Origin: an uncultured Hyphomicrobiales bacterium
GTDB lineage: Bacteria; Pseudomonadota; Alphaproteobacteria; Rhizobiales; Ancalomicrobiaceae
Direction of reading: 5' to 3'
Assembly: GCA_903930435.1 (NCBI GenBank)
Contig: CAIYYN010000042.1
Location: forward strand, 124,001 to 188,000
Length of the DNA stretch: 64,000 nt
In this document: positions 9,790 through 18,924 of the stretch, in pieces
Position numbering within the stretch: the first letter of the stretch is position 1
How the letters are laid out: each line of letters opens with the position of its first letter
Notes under the pieces: model-generated
Database searches by the model: none
What the model was told of the DNA's origin: nothing
The model's input: the letters and a program-made list of their open reading frames with translations, nothing else
Translations under genes and position numbers: made by a program

Positions 9790-10158
9790 ATGGACGATAT
9801 GTCACGGATTCTCCTCGCTGAGGACGACAACGATATGCGGCGCTTCCTGGCAAAGGCGTTGCAAAGCGCTGGCTATGACGTCGTATCGTTTGATAACGGC
9901 AAAAGCGCTTACGAGCGACTGCGCGAGGAACCGTTCACGCTGCTGCTGACGGACATCGTGATGCCGGAAATGGACGGCATCGAACTTGCCCGCAAGGCAA
10001 CGCAGCTTGATCCGGACCTGAAGGTCATGTTCATCACCGGCTTTGCGGCCGTGGCGCTCAACCCGGACTCCAATGCGCCCAAGGATGCCAAGGTGCTCTC
10101 AAAGCCCTTCCATCTGCGTGATCTCGTCCGCGAGGTCGAGAAATTGCTCGCTGCCTGA
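9790..10158 (+). CDS. cpdR: Response regulator CpdR
   Basis: A single-domain receiver protein of about 120 residues that, when unphosphorylated, helps deliver substrates to the ClpXP protease during the alphaproteobacterial cell cycle. The acidic pair in LLAEDDNDM, the phosphoacceptor in LLLTDIVMPEMDG and the switch residues in VLSKPFHL are present. FITGFAAVALNP is characteristic of CpdR. ATG 9790 has AAAGG seven bases upstream; ATG 9799 gives the classical MSRILLAEDD start and is also possible. It is phosphorylated in known systems through CckA-ChpT, which are not in this window. Confidence 0.95.
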   Translation: MDDMSRILLAEDDNDMRRFLAKALQSAGYDVVSFDNGKSAYERLREEPFTLLLTDIVMPEMDGIELARKATQLDPDLKVMFITGFAAVALNPDSNAPKDAKVLSKPFHLRDLVREVEKLLAA

Positions 10159-10367
10159 GTTCGCGCTCGTTCCACGTGACGTGAACACACGCAACGGAGC
10201 GAGCTGGAGCTACCCCGCGATGGATGAACTCGTTTGCCCATCGCGTCGGCCGGGAAAGTCTGGAACGCAGTCAGCAAATCGGCTGACTGGCAGGCAAGCG
10301 ATCTGGTCGTCTGACCAAGCCACGCGCATTGGCGTTACCCTTCTCGACACTTCCGTGACATTCGGGC

Positions 10368-10395
10368 TTGCGGCGCGCGATGAACCCGGTTATAG
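10368..10395 (+). promoter_or_regulatory. Promoter upstream of tRNA-Val
   Basis: TTGCGG (10368-10373) and TTATAG (10390-10395) are separated by 16 bases, about 70 bases before the tRNA. The 310 bases between cpdR and the tRNA hold nothing else that I can recognise. Confidence 0.55.
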
Positions 10396-10468
10396 AACCG
10401 CTCCGTCGCGCGATAATCCCGCCCGCCGACGGAATAATACCTCAGGTTTCCACGAAATCTGGTGAAAT

Positions 10469-10543
<75 letters not shown>

Positions 10544-10940
10544 TTTCAATCTGCTTCTATAAAGAGCTGTTCGCCATTGCTACGCTGGAGACCTGTCAAC
10601 GCCGCTGGCTTTGGGGAAGCCGGAGGTAAGCCAGACGCTGTGGAGTGCGATCACGGTCGCATTCGAGACCGGGAACCACGTCATTGCACCGGCAAAAACG
10701 TTTTCGACAGCCTGATATTAGGGACGAGTTGGGCAGATGAAGCAGCGTGCCGCAAGCGATCGCCACACGAAAGCCGCCGAAGCTGACGTTCGTTGGGCCA
10801 GCCCCCAAAAATCCAGTTGCTTTTGCATTCGATGCCTTGACTCGCCGCTGTTAACGTCAACCGGGTCAACGTGCGTTATTCCAAGCGCCAGGGCCAAGCC
10901 CCTTTGGACATGATGTCAGCTCCGGTAAAAGGCTAGTGTC
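10544..10940. other. Intergenic region between tRNA-Val and the AT-rich orphan gene
   Basis: About 400 bases without a convincing gene, terminator or repeat. Short open frames on both strands have no recognisable similarity. No second copy of the tRNA-Val 3' end was seen downstream, so integration at this tRNA is not demonstrated. Confidence 0.5.
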
Positions 10941-12317
10941 TTAACGCTTGAGACAATTCGGGATGTCGATTTCGACTGTGTTTCTGATTGTCGTAAGTTT
11001 TCCACAATCTGGTTTTACTTGTGAAACCGAATAACCATAGACGTCAGTCCATCCACTTATGTAGATTTTGCCATCCACAATAATAATAATCCGGTTATAT
11101 GACTCGTCGATTGAAACAATTTCTACATCCCTCAAAAACAAATCCGGTTCATATCGAGAATTAGAAACATAAAATTTAGAATTGTCTTCTGAATTTAGGG
11201 AATTTCTATTTGAGTTCACACCAAATTTTTGTTCTGCAACTGGCTCACCCTCGCTGTCACCGAACAAGAAATTGCCGAGAGCACGATACATGTAAGTCAC
11301 TTGTCGATTATTATGCGCGAAAATCGTTGACTGAGCTAATGCGAATACAGCTTTGACATTCTTATCAATAAGAGAAATTTGTCCATAGTTTAAGTTCTTG
11401 TATTTTAGATCATAGTCTTGCAGTGAAATTGCAAATAAAGAATGCTCTTCTTTATAGCTTAGCCGTCCTAACGAATATAAATTCCCGTTGCTTTCCCGAA
11501 TATAGAGAAGCTTCCCGAGGTCAAGTCGTTCAATTGGCATATTTGCCTGAAACATGACGTACGACATGTCATTTAACGATAATTTATTTGGCGCTTGACC
11601 AAATTTTTCATATAATTCTGCTTTATTTCCGATGATAAAAATATGTTTTTTATCATCTCTCGCAGCAATCATATCCTCGAACACAGAAATCTGAACGAAA
11701 TTTGTGTTGATGTCGATTGATGTAAAACTGATCTTATTTTCCGCAGCCAACGCCTTCCGGAAGTCCAGAGTGTTGTTGCCCTCGCGAATTTCCCGCCACT
11801 TATGCAGATATAGCCTGCCGTTTACGTCAATATAAGCAAGAAACGCGTCGGACCCGCCTATCTCTTTCACCTTATTTTTCAAAGGCACTTCTCGTGCAGG
11901 CAGATACGTGCAATCCACGGTTCCAGCGTCGCTCGCACCACAGCTGCTATCAACGATATTCAGCGCGCCAGAATTTGTTAGGGCCGCCAGCTGACCTATA
12001 CGTTTGTAATGGGAATAGTTGATTTCATCCTTCGTTTGCGTAAAATAAACGAAGCTTCCGCCTGCCGCAATGTCCTTAACCCCAAGCAACCCAGTCAAGT
12101 AAGCCAAGTTAGCCCAATCGTTCGGAGAATCAAAACCAACCACTCGTCCATCGGAGAGCAATACGAAGCGTCCTTCACCGCGTGTCAGCACCGGCACGGC
12201 GTCATCCGCGCGTGCGATTTCGTCGAGCCCCCCCAAAACCATCAGGGCTGAAATCGACAACAGGGCCGCTGTAAGAACAAGACGCCGAAACGAGGACTTA
12301 TTTCTGCTTACCATCAT
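10941..12317 (-). CDS. Secreted RCC1-like repeat protein, unknown function
   Basis: A 458-residue protein. The N-terminus has basic residues, a hydrophobic run (about 12-30) and ARADD, which looks like a signal peptidase I site, so export is likely. The mature part shows degenerate repeats of the form V-x-x-I-x-x-G-x-x-x-x-x-A-x-x-D-x-x-G-x-x-Y: VKEIGGSDAFLAYIDVNGRLY, VKAVFALAQSTIFAHNN and VEIVSIDESYNRIIIIVDGK. These recall RCC1/BLIP-II beta-propeller blades but lack the canonical W-G-x-N. The coding sequence is visibly AT-rich with many AAT/AAA/ATT codons, unlike all neighbours, which suggests horizontal acquisition. It has no operon partners. No function can be assigned. Confidence 0.75.
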   Translation of the reverse strand: MMVSRNKSSFRRLVLTAALLSISALMVLGGLDEIARADDAVPVLTRGEGRFVLLSDGRVVGFDSPNDWANLAYLTGLLGVKDIAAGGSFVYFTQTKDEINYSHYKRIGQLAALTNSGALNIVDSSCGASDAGTVDCTYLPAREVPLKNKVKEIGGSDAFLAYIDVNGRLYLHKWREIREGNNTLDFRKALAAENKISFTSIDINTNFVQISVFEDMIAARDDKKHIFIIGNKAELYEKFGQAPNKLSLNDMSYVMFQANMPIERLDLGKLLYIRESNGNLYSLGRLSYKEEHSLFAISLQDYDLKYKNLNYGQISLIDKNVKAVFALAQSTIFAHNNRQVTYMYRALGNFLFGDSEGEPVAEQKFGVNSNRNSLNSEDNSKFYVSNSRYEPDLFLRDVEIVSIDESYNRIIIIVDGKIYISGWTDVYGYSVSQVKPDCGKLTTIRNTVEIDIPNCLKR

Positions 12318-12770
12318 TGCTTCTCATTCCAGATACACGAAACCACTGCGTGGACTGGCCACGACATCATTTGCACAATCAATCTGGAGTGCCGACGGCA
12401 CGCGGATTGATCAGGCGAAAGTTGGCGCTTAATCCCACCATTCACACCCTCTAGTCAATATTTTACAATCTTACACGCAGGTATTTTCGCGAAAATTCGC
12501 TCAATTCCGGTTGGATGGCAACCTTTCAAGCCATACGCATTTTCCATCTTATAGAGGTAGCTGAAAAGCTTATTTTCGTCTTCCCTTTCTGTCAAATCTC
12601 AGATTTGAACTTTTTGTTTATTCTTCAAATAAAATTTCAGATTACAAATTTATAATTACGCTTTTACAAGCAAATAAATCGACAAATTATGAATTCCAAT
12701 ATTTATATATATTGCCTTCATTCATCATAACATCGTCGACTAGTTTTAGTAACGGTAATTTTGGTGTCAC
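12318..12770. other. AT-rich intergenic region
   Basis: About 450 bases upstream of the orphan gene, very AT-rich from 12590 to 12720 (runs such as TTTATATATATTG). No open frame, tRNA fragment or insertion-sequence end was recognised. Composition matches the orphan gene, so both probably arrived together. Such DNA is a typical target for H-NS-like silencers, which is inference only. Confidence 0.5.
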
Positions 12771-12908
12771 TTCAGCGTGCCGGGCAATCCCGAAGATGGC
12801 TGCCGCGCATTGAAATTTACCGGCAGCAAGAAGATGATAGGAATATCGCTGTCGTCAAGACCGTGTCGGTTCAGAGGCAAGCTGCAATCATCAACCATGA
12901 GGCGTCAT

Positions 12909-13604
12909 ATGACAGAGCCAACACTGCCGCCTCATGCCTTCTGGCAGCAGATTCATCTATCGGCCAGCGGCACGCAGGAAGCACCTTTTACGGGCTATTT
13001 TCCGGCGGCACTCACCGGGGGACGGCATCTGCGCCTGCCGATCCGTCCCATGGCCGATGGTCAGCACGCACTCGCCTCGTTGATCCTGAACCAGGCGAGT
13101 TTTACCGTCGTGCGCGCGCTTGCAACTGACCTGGCTCAGGCGTTGCGACCATTCGCGCCGGAAGTTATCGTCGGACTGCCGACGCTTGGGCTGACGCTGG
13201 CGGCAGCTCTCGCTGAAGCGCTCGGCCATGTCCGCTACGTGCCATTGGGAACATCGGCAAAATTCTGGTACGATGAAGCTCTGTCAGTCCCGCTCAAATC
13301 CATCACCACGCCAAATCAATCGAAGCGGCTTTACATTGATCCACGCATGCTGGCCCTCATTGAACAGCGCCGCGTCGTGATCGTGGACGACGTCATTTCC
13401 AGCGGCGCCTCCATCCTGGCCGGTCTCGATCTGCTTGACCTCTGCGGGATCACGCCTATTGCGATCGGCACGGCCATGCTGCAATCGGATCGCTGGCGGC
13501 AGCCCCTCGCGGGGCGTGGCTGGATTGCGCCAGACAAAATAACCAGCGTCATGCGTTCGCCGATGCTTGTGCGCGCGCCAGATGGCGGATGGGTTCCACT
13601 CTGA
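12909..13604 (+). CDS. Phosphoribosyltransferase-family protein
   Basis: A type I PRTase fold of 231 residues. The PRPP-binding signature RRVVIVDDVISSGAS lies near residue 160, preceded by FAPEVIVGLPTLGLTLAAALA and FWYDEALSVPL. This arrangement resembles adenine/xanthine-type phosphoribosyltransferases. The hood region is unusual and the base specificity cannot be predicted. ATG 12909 is chosen for the AGG six bases upstream; upstream in-frame ATGs at 12897 and 12777 add non-conserved sequence. The MOSC gene follows with 65 bases between, probably in the same transcript. Confidence 0.75.
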   Translation: MTEPTLPPHAFWQQIHLSASGTQEAPFTGYFPAALTGGRHLRLPIRPMADGQHALASLILNQASFTVVRALATDLAQALRPFAPEVIVGLPTLGLTLAAALAEALGHVRYVPLGTSAKFWYDEALSVPLKSITTPNQSKRLYIDPRMLALIEQRRVVIVDDVISSGASILAGLDLLDLCGITPIAIGTAMLQSDRWRQPLAGRGWIAPDKITSVMRSPMLVRAPDGGWVPL

Positions 13605-13669
13605 CGGAAAATGGGTCTGTATGGGGCGCTCTCACTCTGCAAAGGCATATACGAACCAACGGACAGGCC

Positions 13670-14185
13670 ATGGCTCTCAATCCGCACTCGACGCTCGCAA
13701 AACTGTTCGCCGCACCAGTCCGACCGGGGCGCGTCATCTGGCTGGGTCTTCGTCCCGAGCGACGAGCACCCATGACACTTGTTCAGGCGGTCGAACTCAA
13801 GACATCGCGCGGCATTGTGGGGGATCGCTATCAAAGCCCGGGCGGCAACCGTCAGGTGACCCTGATTGGCGCGGAGAACCTCAGCGCAGTCGCTGCCTTC
13901 CTTGGATCGAACGAGCCTATCGCTCCAGAAAACCTGCGACGTAATATCGTCGTTGCGGGCATCAATCTGCTCGCGCTGAAGGACCAGCGATTCCAGATGG
14001 GAGACGCATTGCTCGAGACCTCCGGCGAATGTCACCCATGTTCACGCATGGAGGAAATCCTTGGGGTCGGCGGCTATAACGCAATGCGTGGGCAGGGCGG
14101 CATTACCGCGAAAGTTCTCAGGGATGGCCGCGCAGCTGTCGGAGATCTCGTTACCCGTGTGGATGACCTGACGAAGGCAGATTGA
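13670..14185 (+). CDS. MOSC domain protein
   Basis: A 171-residue single-domain MOSC protein, the C-terminal domain of molybdenum-cofactor sulfurases, also found in YiiM-type proteins. GIVGDRYQ, RQVTLIGAENL, LRRNIVV and the cysteine motif GECHPCSRMEE are visible, the last being the conserved sulfur-carrying Cys region. It is shorter than YiiM and lacks the extra C-terminal part. ATG 13670 follows GGACAGG. It may handle sulfur or detoxify N-hydroxylated compounds through a molybdenum cofactor enzyme; no such enzyme is nearby. Confidence 0.8.
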   Translation: MALNPHSTLAKLFAAPVRPGRVIWLGLRPERRAPMTLVQAVELKTSRGIVGDRYQSPGGNRQVTLIGAENLSAVAAFLGSNEPIAPENLRRNIVVAGINLLALKDQRFQMGDALLETSGECHPCSRMEEILGVGGYNAMRGQGGITAKVLRDGRAAVGDLVTRVDDLTKAD

Positions 14186-14246
14186 TCGTGCCGATTATTA
14201 TCTGTGCTAAATGCTGTTTAGCGATAAACGCCAGTGTCATTGCAAC

Positions 14247-14277
14247 CGACCAGGCGTGCAATTTGCGCACCTGGTCG
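14247..14277. terminator. Imperfect hairpin between convergent MOSC and qor genes
   Basis: CGACCAG and CTGGTCG arms enclose GTGC / GCAC with a two-base bulge. It lies in the convergent gap and could slow RNA polymerase from either side, but neither strand has a T-run. Confidence 0.4.
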
Positions 14278-14349
14278 CGTTGATGCAGTGATGCACGTCG
14301 CTTTGGCAATAGATGAATAGCCGGCAAAGCAACGAATCCTTTGGCTCAA

Positions 14350-15333
14350 TCACGGCTGGATCAGGATCGCACCCGTCGTTGCACGCGCTTCGGCGGCGGT
14401 GTGTGCCGCGACGATATCATCAAGCTTGAAGCGTGCGCCGATATCAACGCCGACGTGACCGAGCGCGATAGCGTCGAACAGATCGGCGGCATTTTCGCGC
14501 AACAGGGCTGTGGTCGAGTTGTGCGGGAAGATCGAGGGCCGCGTGACGTAGAGGCAGCCCTTCGAATTGAGAAGACCGAGGTCAAACGGCTCAACCGGAC
14601 CTGATGCGTTGCCATAGAGAGCGACAAGGCCGAAAGGCGCGGTGATGTCCAGCGATTTCAGAAAGGTTGCCTTGCCGACACTATCGTAGACAACGCGGGC
14701 CTTGCGACCACCCGTCTCTGCCAACAACGTCTCGACCCAATCGGGCTTATTGTAATCGATCGCATGGTGCGCACCGATTTCAAGAACGCGCGCGACCTTG
14801 GCAGGTCCCCCTGCTGTGCCGACAACAGTCGCTCCAAGCGCGCGCGCCCAACGCACCAGGATCTGGCCGACGCCGCCTGCAGCGGCATGGATCACAACGA
14901 GATCGCCCGGCTTGATGGCGTGTGTCTTGCGCACCAGATACTGTGCGGTCATGCCCTTGAAGATCAGTGCAGCAGCCTGTTCATCGGACACCGTTGCCGG
15001 GATCTTCACGAGCTTCTCGGCGGGCACGTTGCGCAAGGTCGAATAAGACCCGACACCGCCCGCGTTGATATAGGCAACCCGATCGCCGACACTGACGTCA
15101 GTGACATCTGGTCCAACAGCCTCAACAACACCGACCGCTTCGAACCCAAGGCCTGACGGCAGCGGGATCTTGTACAGACCCGACCGTTGGTAGACGTCGA
15201 TGTAGTTGAAACCAATGGCCGTATGCCGCACCTGGGCTTCGCCTGCCGAAGGTGAAGCCACATCGACTGTCACCACCTGCATGACATCGGGCGCACCATA
15301 GGCTTCAAGTCGGACGGCTTTTGCAGTTGTCAT
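14350..15333 (-). CDS. NADPH:quinone oxidoreductase, zeta-crystallin family
   Basis: A 327-residue medium-chain dehydrogenase/reductase without the catalytic or structural zinc ligands. It transfers electrons from NADPH to quinones. GFNYIDVYQRSGLY and the AAAGGVGQI nucleotide-binding loop (about residue 150) are hallmarks of QorA. The C-terminus ARATTGAILIQP is also typical. GGGAG seven bases upstream supports the ATG. The gene stands alone with 149 bases to hss upstream; its product probably deals with redox-cycling quinones. Confidence 0.92.
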   Translation of the reverse strand: MTTAKAVRLEAYGAPDVMQVVTVDVASPSAGEAQVRHTAIGFNYIDVYQRSGLYKIPLPSGLGFEAVGVVEAVGPDVTDVSVGDRVAYINAGGVGSYSTLRNVPAEKLVKIPATVSDEQAAALIFKGMTAQYLVRKTHAIKPGDLVVIHAAAGGVGQILVRWARALGATVVGTAGGPAKVARVLEIGAHHAIDYNKPDWVETLLAETGGRKARVVYDSVGKATFLKSLDITAPFGLVALYGNASGPVEPFDLGLLNSKGCLYVTRPSIFPHNSTTALLRENAADLFDAIALGHVGVDIGARFKLDDIVAAHTAAEARATTGAILIQP

Positions 15334-15482
15334 GATTTCGCTCCCACGCTCGTTAGTTCAGCTTTCCCGAACCACGTAGCATGGGAGTAGCAAGCGCACA
15401 ACGCGGGATAACGATGGGCAGCCTTGAACGTCAGGGGCCCAGCACAAGCCAGCCCCCTGTGAACGCCCTCGAAATAGCTTCT

Positions 15483-16910
15483 TCAGCGCACCAGAATGTT
15501 GCGGAACGACCAGGGATTGCTCGTGTCCATGTCTTCCGGGAAAAGACCCGGACGACCATCTACCGGCGTCCAGTCGGTATAATGTCCTTCAACCGGCCCG
15601 AGGTACGGCATTTGAACTTCAAGGCAGCGCTTGTAGTCCATCTCGTCCGCCTCGACGATGCCCATCGTCGGGTTTTCCAGGGCCCAGACCATGCCGGCGA
15701 GCACAGCTGAAGTCACCTGCATGCCCGTCGCGTTCTGATGCGGGGCAATGGCACGCGTCTCTTCAATCGAAAGCCGTGAGCCATACCAATAAGCGTTCTT
15801 GGCATGACCATAGAGGAGGACGCCGAGTTCATCGATCCCGTCGACGATCTCGTTCTCATCCAGAATATGCCAATCGGACTGCATCTTGCCCGATCCAAAC
15901 ATCTCGTGAAGGGACAGAACCGCATCATTGGCCGGGTGATAGGCATAATGACAGGTCGGACGGTAGGTCACCGTCTCACCTTCACGGACTGTCAGGTAAT
16001 CGGCGATGGAAATCGCTTCGTTATGTGTGACGAGGAAGCCGTATTGCGGGCCAGGCGTCGGGCACCATGAGCGAACACGCGTATTGGCACCTGGCCGCAG
16101 GAGATAGATTGCAGCGCCGCAGCCCTCGGCATGGGTGCGGGCATTCTCAGGCATCCAGGTCTCAGCTGTTCCCCAGCCGAGTTCGGCGGGCTGGTTGCCT
16201 TCCGAGACAAAGCCTTCGACCGACCAGGTATTGACGAACACGTCTGCCGGCTTGGGAGCCTTTGCCCGTTGTGTATCGCGCTCGGCAATATGAATGCCTT
16301 TCACGCCGAGGGTTTTGGCGAGCGCCCCCCACTCAGCACGCGTTTTTGGTTCAGGCGCAGCAACGCCTGTCTCATGCGCAATATTGACGAGCGCCTGCTT
16401 GACGAACCACGACACCATGCCGGGATTGGCACCACAGCAGGAGACTGCCGTCGTGCCGCCTGGATTGTTGCGCTTTTCGGCCAGAACGGTCTCGCGAAGT
16501 GCATAATTCGAGCGGGCCGCCGGATCGGCCTTGGGGTCAAAATAGAACCCGAGCCATGGCTCAACGACGGTGTCGATGTAGAGCACACCCAGTTCACGGC
16601 AGAGCTTCATCAGATCGAGCGACGAGGTATCAACGGACAGGTTCACACAGAAGCCCTGCCCTGATCCTTCCGTCAAAAGGCCCGTCAACAGCTCACGATA
16701 GTTGTCCCGTGTCACGGCCTTCTGGATAAAGCGGTACCCGCCGGCATCCACCAATGCCCTGTCATCATCCGCCGGATCGATCACAGTCAACCGGGATTTG
16801 TCAAAGGTGAAATGACGCTCGATCAACGGCAGCGTGCCGCGACCTATGGAGCCAAATCCGATCATGACGATCGGTCCGGTGATGGTGTGATAAACAGGCC
16901 AGGTGGTCAT
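15483..16910 (-). CDS. hss: Homospermidine synthase
   Basis: A 475-residue NAD-dependent enzyme that joins two putrescine molecules (or putrescine and spermidine) into sym-homospermidine, the main long polyamine of many alphaproteobacteria. The N-terminal Rossmann loop GFGSIGRGTLPLIERHF, CVNLSVDTSSLDLM, TVVEPWLGFYFD and CCGANPGMVSWFVKQAL match the saccharopine-dehydrogenase-like Hss family at full length. The upstream genes on the same strand encode the ornithine decarboxylase that makes putrescine and a GNAT protein. A 150-base gap with a palindrome precedes the gene, so an internal promoter or operator is possible. Confidence 0.95.
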   Translation of the reverse strand: MTTWPVYHTITGPIVMIGFGSIGRGTLPLIERHFTFDKSRLTVIDPADDDRALVDAGGYRFIQKAVTRDNYRELLTGLLTEGSGQGFCVNLSVDTSSLDLMKLCRELGVLYIDTVVEPWLGFYFDPKADPAARSNYALRETVLAEKRNNPGGTTAVSCCGANPGMVSWFVKQALVNIAHETGVAAPEPKTRAEWGALAKTLGVKGIHIAERDTQRAKAPKPADVFVNTWSVEGFVSEGNQPAELGWGTAETWMPENARTHAEGCGAAIYLLRPGANTRVRSWCPTPGPQYGFLVTHNEAISIADYLTVREGETVTYRPTCHYAYHPANDAVLSLHEMFGSGKMQSDWHILDENEIVDGIDELGVLLYGHAKNAYWYGSRLSIEETRAIAPHQNATGMQVTSAVLAGMVWALENPTMGIVEADEMDYKRCLEVQMPYLGPVEGHYTDWTPVDGRPGLFPEDMDTSNPWSFRNILVR

Positions 16911-16981
16911 TTGGGAACTACTCCAGAGCTAGGCTAAGTTGTCCCTGCTTCTGAACAGGGCAGAGGCGTCACGCCCCATGA

Positions 16982-16999
16982 ATTGGCGCATGCGCCAAT
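16982..16999. promoter_or_regulatory. 18-bp perfect palindrome upstream of hss
   Basis: ATTGGCGCATGCGCCAAT is a perfect inverted repeat without a loop. It lies 72 bases before the hss start, between the GNAT stop and hss. The absence of a loop favours a dimeric repressor operator over an RNA hairpin. The binding protein is unknown. Confidence 0.45.
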
Positions 17000-17060
17000 C
17001 TGTAGCGGACTTTTATGAAATAAGGGCGTCAACCCGGCAAGAGCAGCGCCAGCACTCGTA

Positions 17061-17684
17061 TCAGACAGCGAGCGCCGTCAGTCGATGGTCATTTGCCGCC
17101 GTGGCGAGCTTGCCGGTTGCGCGGACGAGACCACGCGCGCCTGCAAGCGCACCGGGGCGAAGGTCGAGACCGAGGAACCGATGTTGTTCGACGGGACCCG
17201 GCAGACGGAGATCGCCTGTCTTGTCCGACGAAAATCCGAAACGGGCGTAATACTCGGGATTGCCGACGAGGATAACTGCCGCGTGACCTCGAAAGGTCGC
17301 TTCCGCAATCGCATGGCGCATCAGCTTGCAGCCTACACCGGCACCCTGGACCTCGGGATCGACGGCCAAAGGTCCGAGCAAGAGGGCGGCTTGTTCATCA
17401 GCGTCATCGCCAAATGCAACGTTCCAGAGGCGAACGGTCCCAAGCAACTGGTCGGTTTCGCAGTCCCGCGCCACAAGCGACAGGCCCGACGCAGGCTCGC
17501 GCCCCGCGCGCAATCGGGCAGAGGTCTTCAAATGACGGCCAGGCCCAAAGGCGCGATCAAGCAGCCGCTCGCGCGCGGCAACATCATGCGACGTTTCATG
17601 CGTCACGATCACATTCGGAAAAGACGCGGCGACAAACAGCGAGGCGGCGGAGCGAACCGCGCCATTTCGAGAAAACAAGTTCAT
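17061..17684 (-). CDS. GNAT-family N-acetyltransferase within the polyamine unit
   Basis: A 207-residue GCN5-related acetyltransferase. LGPLAVDPEVQGAGVGCKLM (about residue 120) is motif A with the acetyl-CoA pyrophosphate loop, and VGNPEYYARFGFSSDKT is the motif B region found in YhbS-like proteins. ATG 17684 follows GGGGAG with seven bases spacing, so a longer frame from 17777 is not used. Its place between odc and hss suggests acetylation of a polyamine or regulation of that pathway. This is inference from context; YhbS-type enzymes have varied substrates. Confidence 0.8.
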   Translation of the reverse strand: MNLFSRNGAVRSAASLFVAASFPNVIVTHETSHDVAARERLLDRAFGPGRHLKTSARLRAGREPASGLSLVARDCETDQLLGTVRLWNVAFGDDADEQAALLLGPLAVDPEVQGAGVGCKLMRHAIAEATFRGHAAVILVGNPEYYARFGFSSDKTGDLRLPGPVEQHRFLGLDLRPGALAGARGLVRATGKLATAANDHRLTALAV

Positions 17685-17793
17685 AGCTGAGCTCCCCTGC
17701 ATCATCCGGCCATCAGGCGGCAAGACGCAAAAAGGGGTCGGAACAAATCCGGACGACCTATCGCCCGGTTCGATCACTGCATCTGAGCGAGGC

Positions 17794-18924
17794 TCAGATC
17801 ACATACGACTTCAACGGATCAAACCCATTGAACGCCACGGCAGAATAGGTCGTCGTGTAGGCCCCGGTGCCCTCGATCAGCACCTCATCGCCGATCTCCA
17901 GACTGACCGGCAGATAATACGGCACCTTCTCGTACATCACGTCGACAGAGTCACACGTCGGACCAGCCAGAACGCACGGAACTTTTTCCGCATCATCCCG
18001 CTCCGTCAGGATAGGATAGCGGATGCTCTCGTCCATCGTTTCGGCGAGACCGCCGAACTTACCGATATCCAGATAGACCCATCGGACCTGATCATCGTCG
18101 CTCTTTTTTGAAATGAGCACGACTTCCGCCTTGATGATACCGGCAGCCCCAACCATGCCACGGCCTGGTTCGATGATGGTTTCAGGCAAATCGTTCCCGA
18201 AATGCTTGCGAACAGCCGACGTGATTGATTGGCCATAGGCGTTCACCTCTGGAACCTGACGCAGATATTTGGTCGGGAATCCGCCGCCCATATTGACCAT
18301 GCGCAGGTTGATGCCACGTTCGGTCATCTCGCGGAAGATCCAGGCAGCAGAAGCCAGTGCGCTGTCCCAGGCCTCTGTATTGCATTGTTGCGAGCCGACA
18401 TGGAAAGACACGCCATAGGCTTCAAGTCCCATACGATGAGCCAGCTCAAGAACGCGCGGTGCCATTTCCGGATCGCAGCCGAACTTGCGCGACAACGGCC
18501 ATTCTGCCCCCGCTCCGTCCGACAGAATGCGACAAAACACTTTGGAACCGGGAGCAGCACGCGCAATCTTCTCGACCTCGGCTTCGCAATCAACGGCATA
18601 AAGCCGGATGCCTAGCTGGAAGGCGCGGGCGATATCGCGCTCCTTCTTGATGGTGTTGCCGAACGAAATTCGATCAGCCGTCGCACCAGTCGCCAGAACC
18701 ATCTGGATTTCCGCAACAGACGCCGTGTCGAAGCATGACCCCAGTTCTGTCAACAGGCTCAGAATTTCCGGCGACGGATTTGCCTTCACGGCATAAAAAA
18801 TCCGCGTGTCTGGCATGGCGCGCGCAAACTGGTCGTACTGACCACGCACAACATCGAGATCCACGACGAGGCAAGGGCCTTCGGGGCGACGGGTACGCAG
18901 GAAATCGCGGATCCGGTCAGTCAT
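17794..18924 (-). CDS. Fold-type III PLP ornithine (or lysine/ornithine) decarboxylase
   Basis: A 376-residue eukaryote-type decarboxylase that converts ornithine to putrescine, feeding Hss downstream. The Schiff-base lysine is in FYAVKANPSPE (about residue 46), the phosphate-binding EPGRGMVG near 250, the catalytic Cys in AGPTCDSVD near 325 and the substrate-end YTTTYSAVAFNGF near the C-terminus. ATG 18924 has GGAG seven bases upstream; an upstream in-frame extension is not conserved. Rhizobial relatives also decarboxylate lysine. A 600-base structured leader with a speF-like character precedes it, so it is probably controlled at the RNA level. Confidence 0.93.
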   Translation of the reverse strand: MTDRIRDFLRTRRPEGPCLVVDLDVVRGQYDQFARAMPDTRIFYAVKANPSPEILSLLTELGSCFDTASVAEIQMVLATGATADRISFGNTIKKERDIARAFQLGIRLYAVDCEAEVEKIARAAPGSKVFCRILSDGAGAEWPLSRKFGCDPEMAPRVLELAHRMGLEAYGVSFHVGSQQCNTEAWDSALASAAWIFREMTERGINLRMVNMGGGFPTKYLRQVPEVNAYGQSITSAVRKHFGNDLPETIIEPGRGMVGAAGIIKAEVVLISKKSDDDQVRWVYLDIGKFGGLAETMDESIRYPILTERDDAEKVPCVLAGPTCDSVDVMYEKVPYYLPVSLEIGDEVLIEGTGAYTTTYSAVAFNGFDPLKSYVI

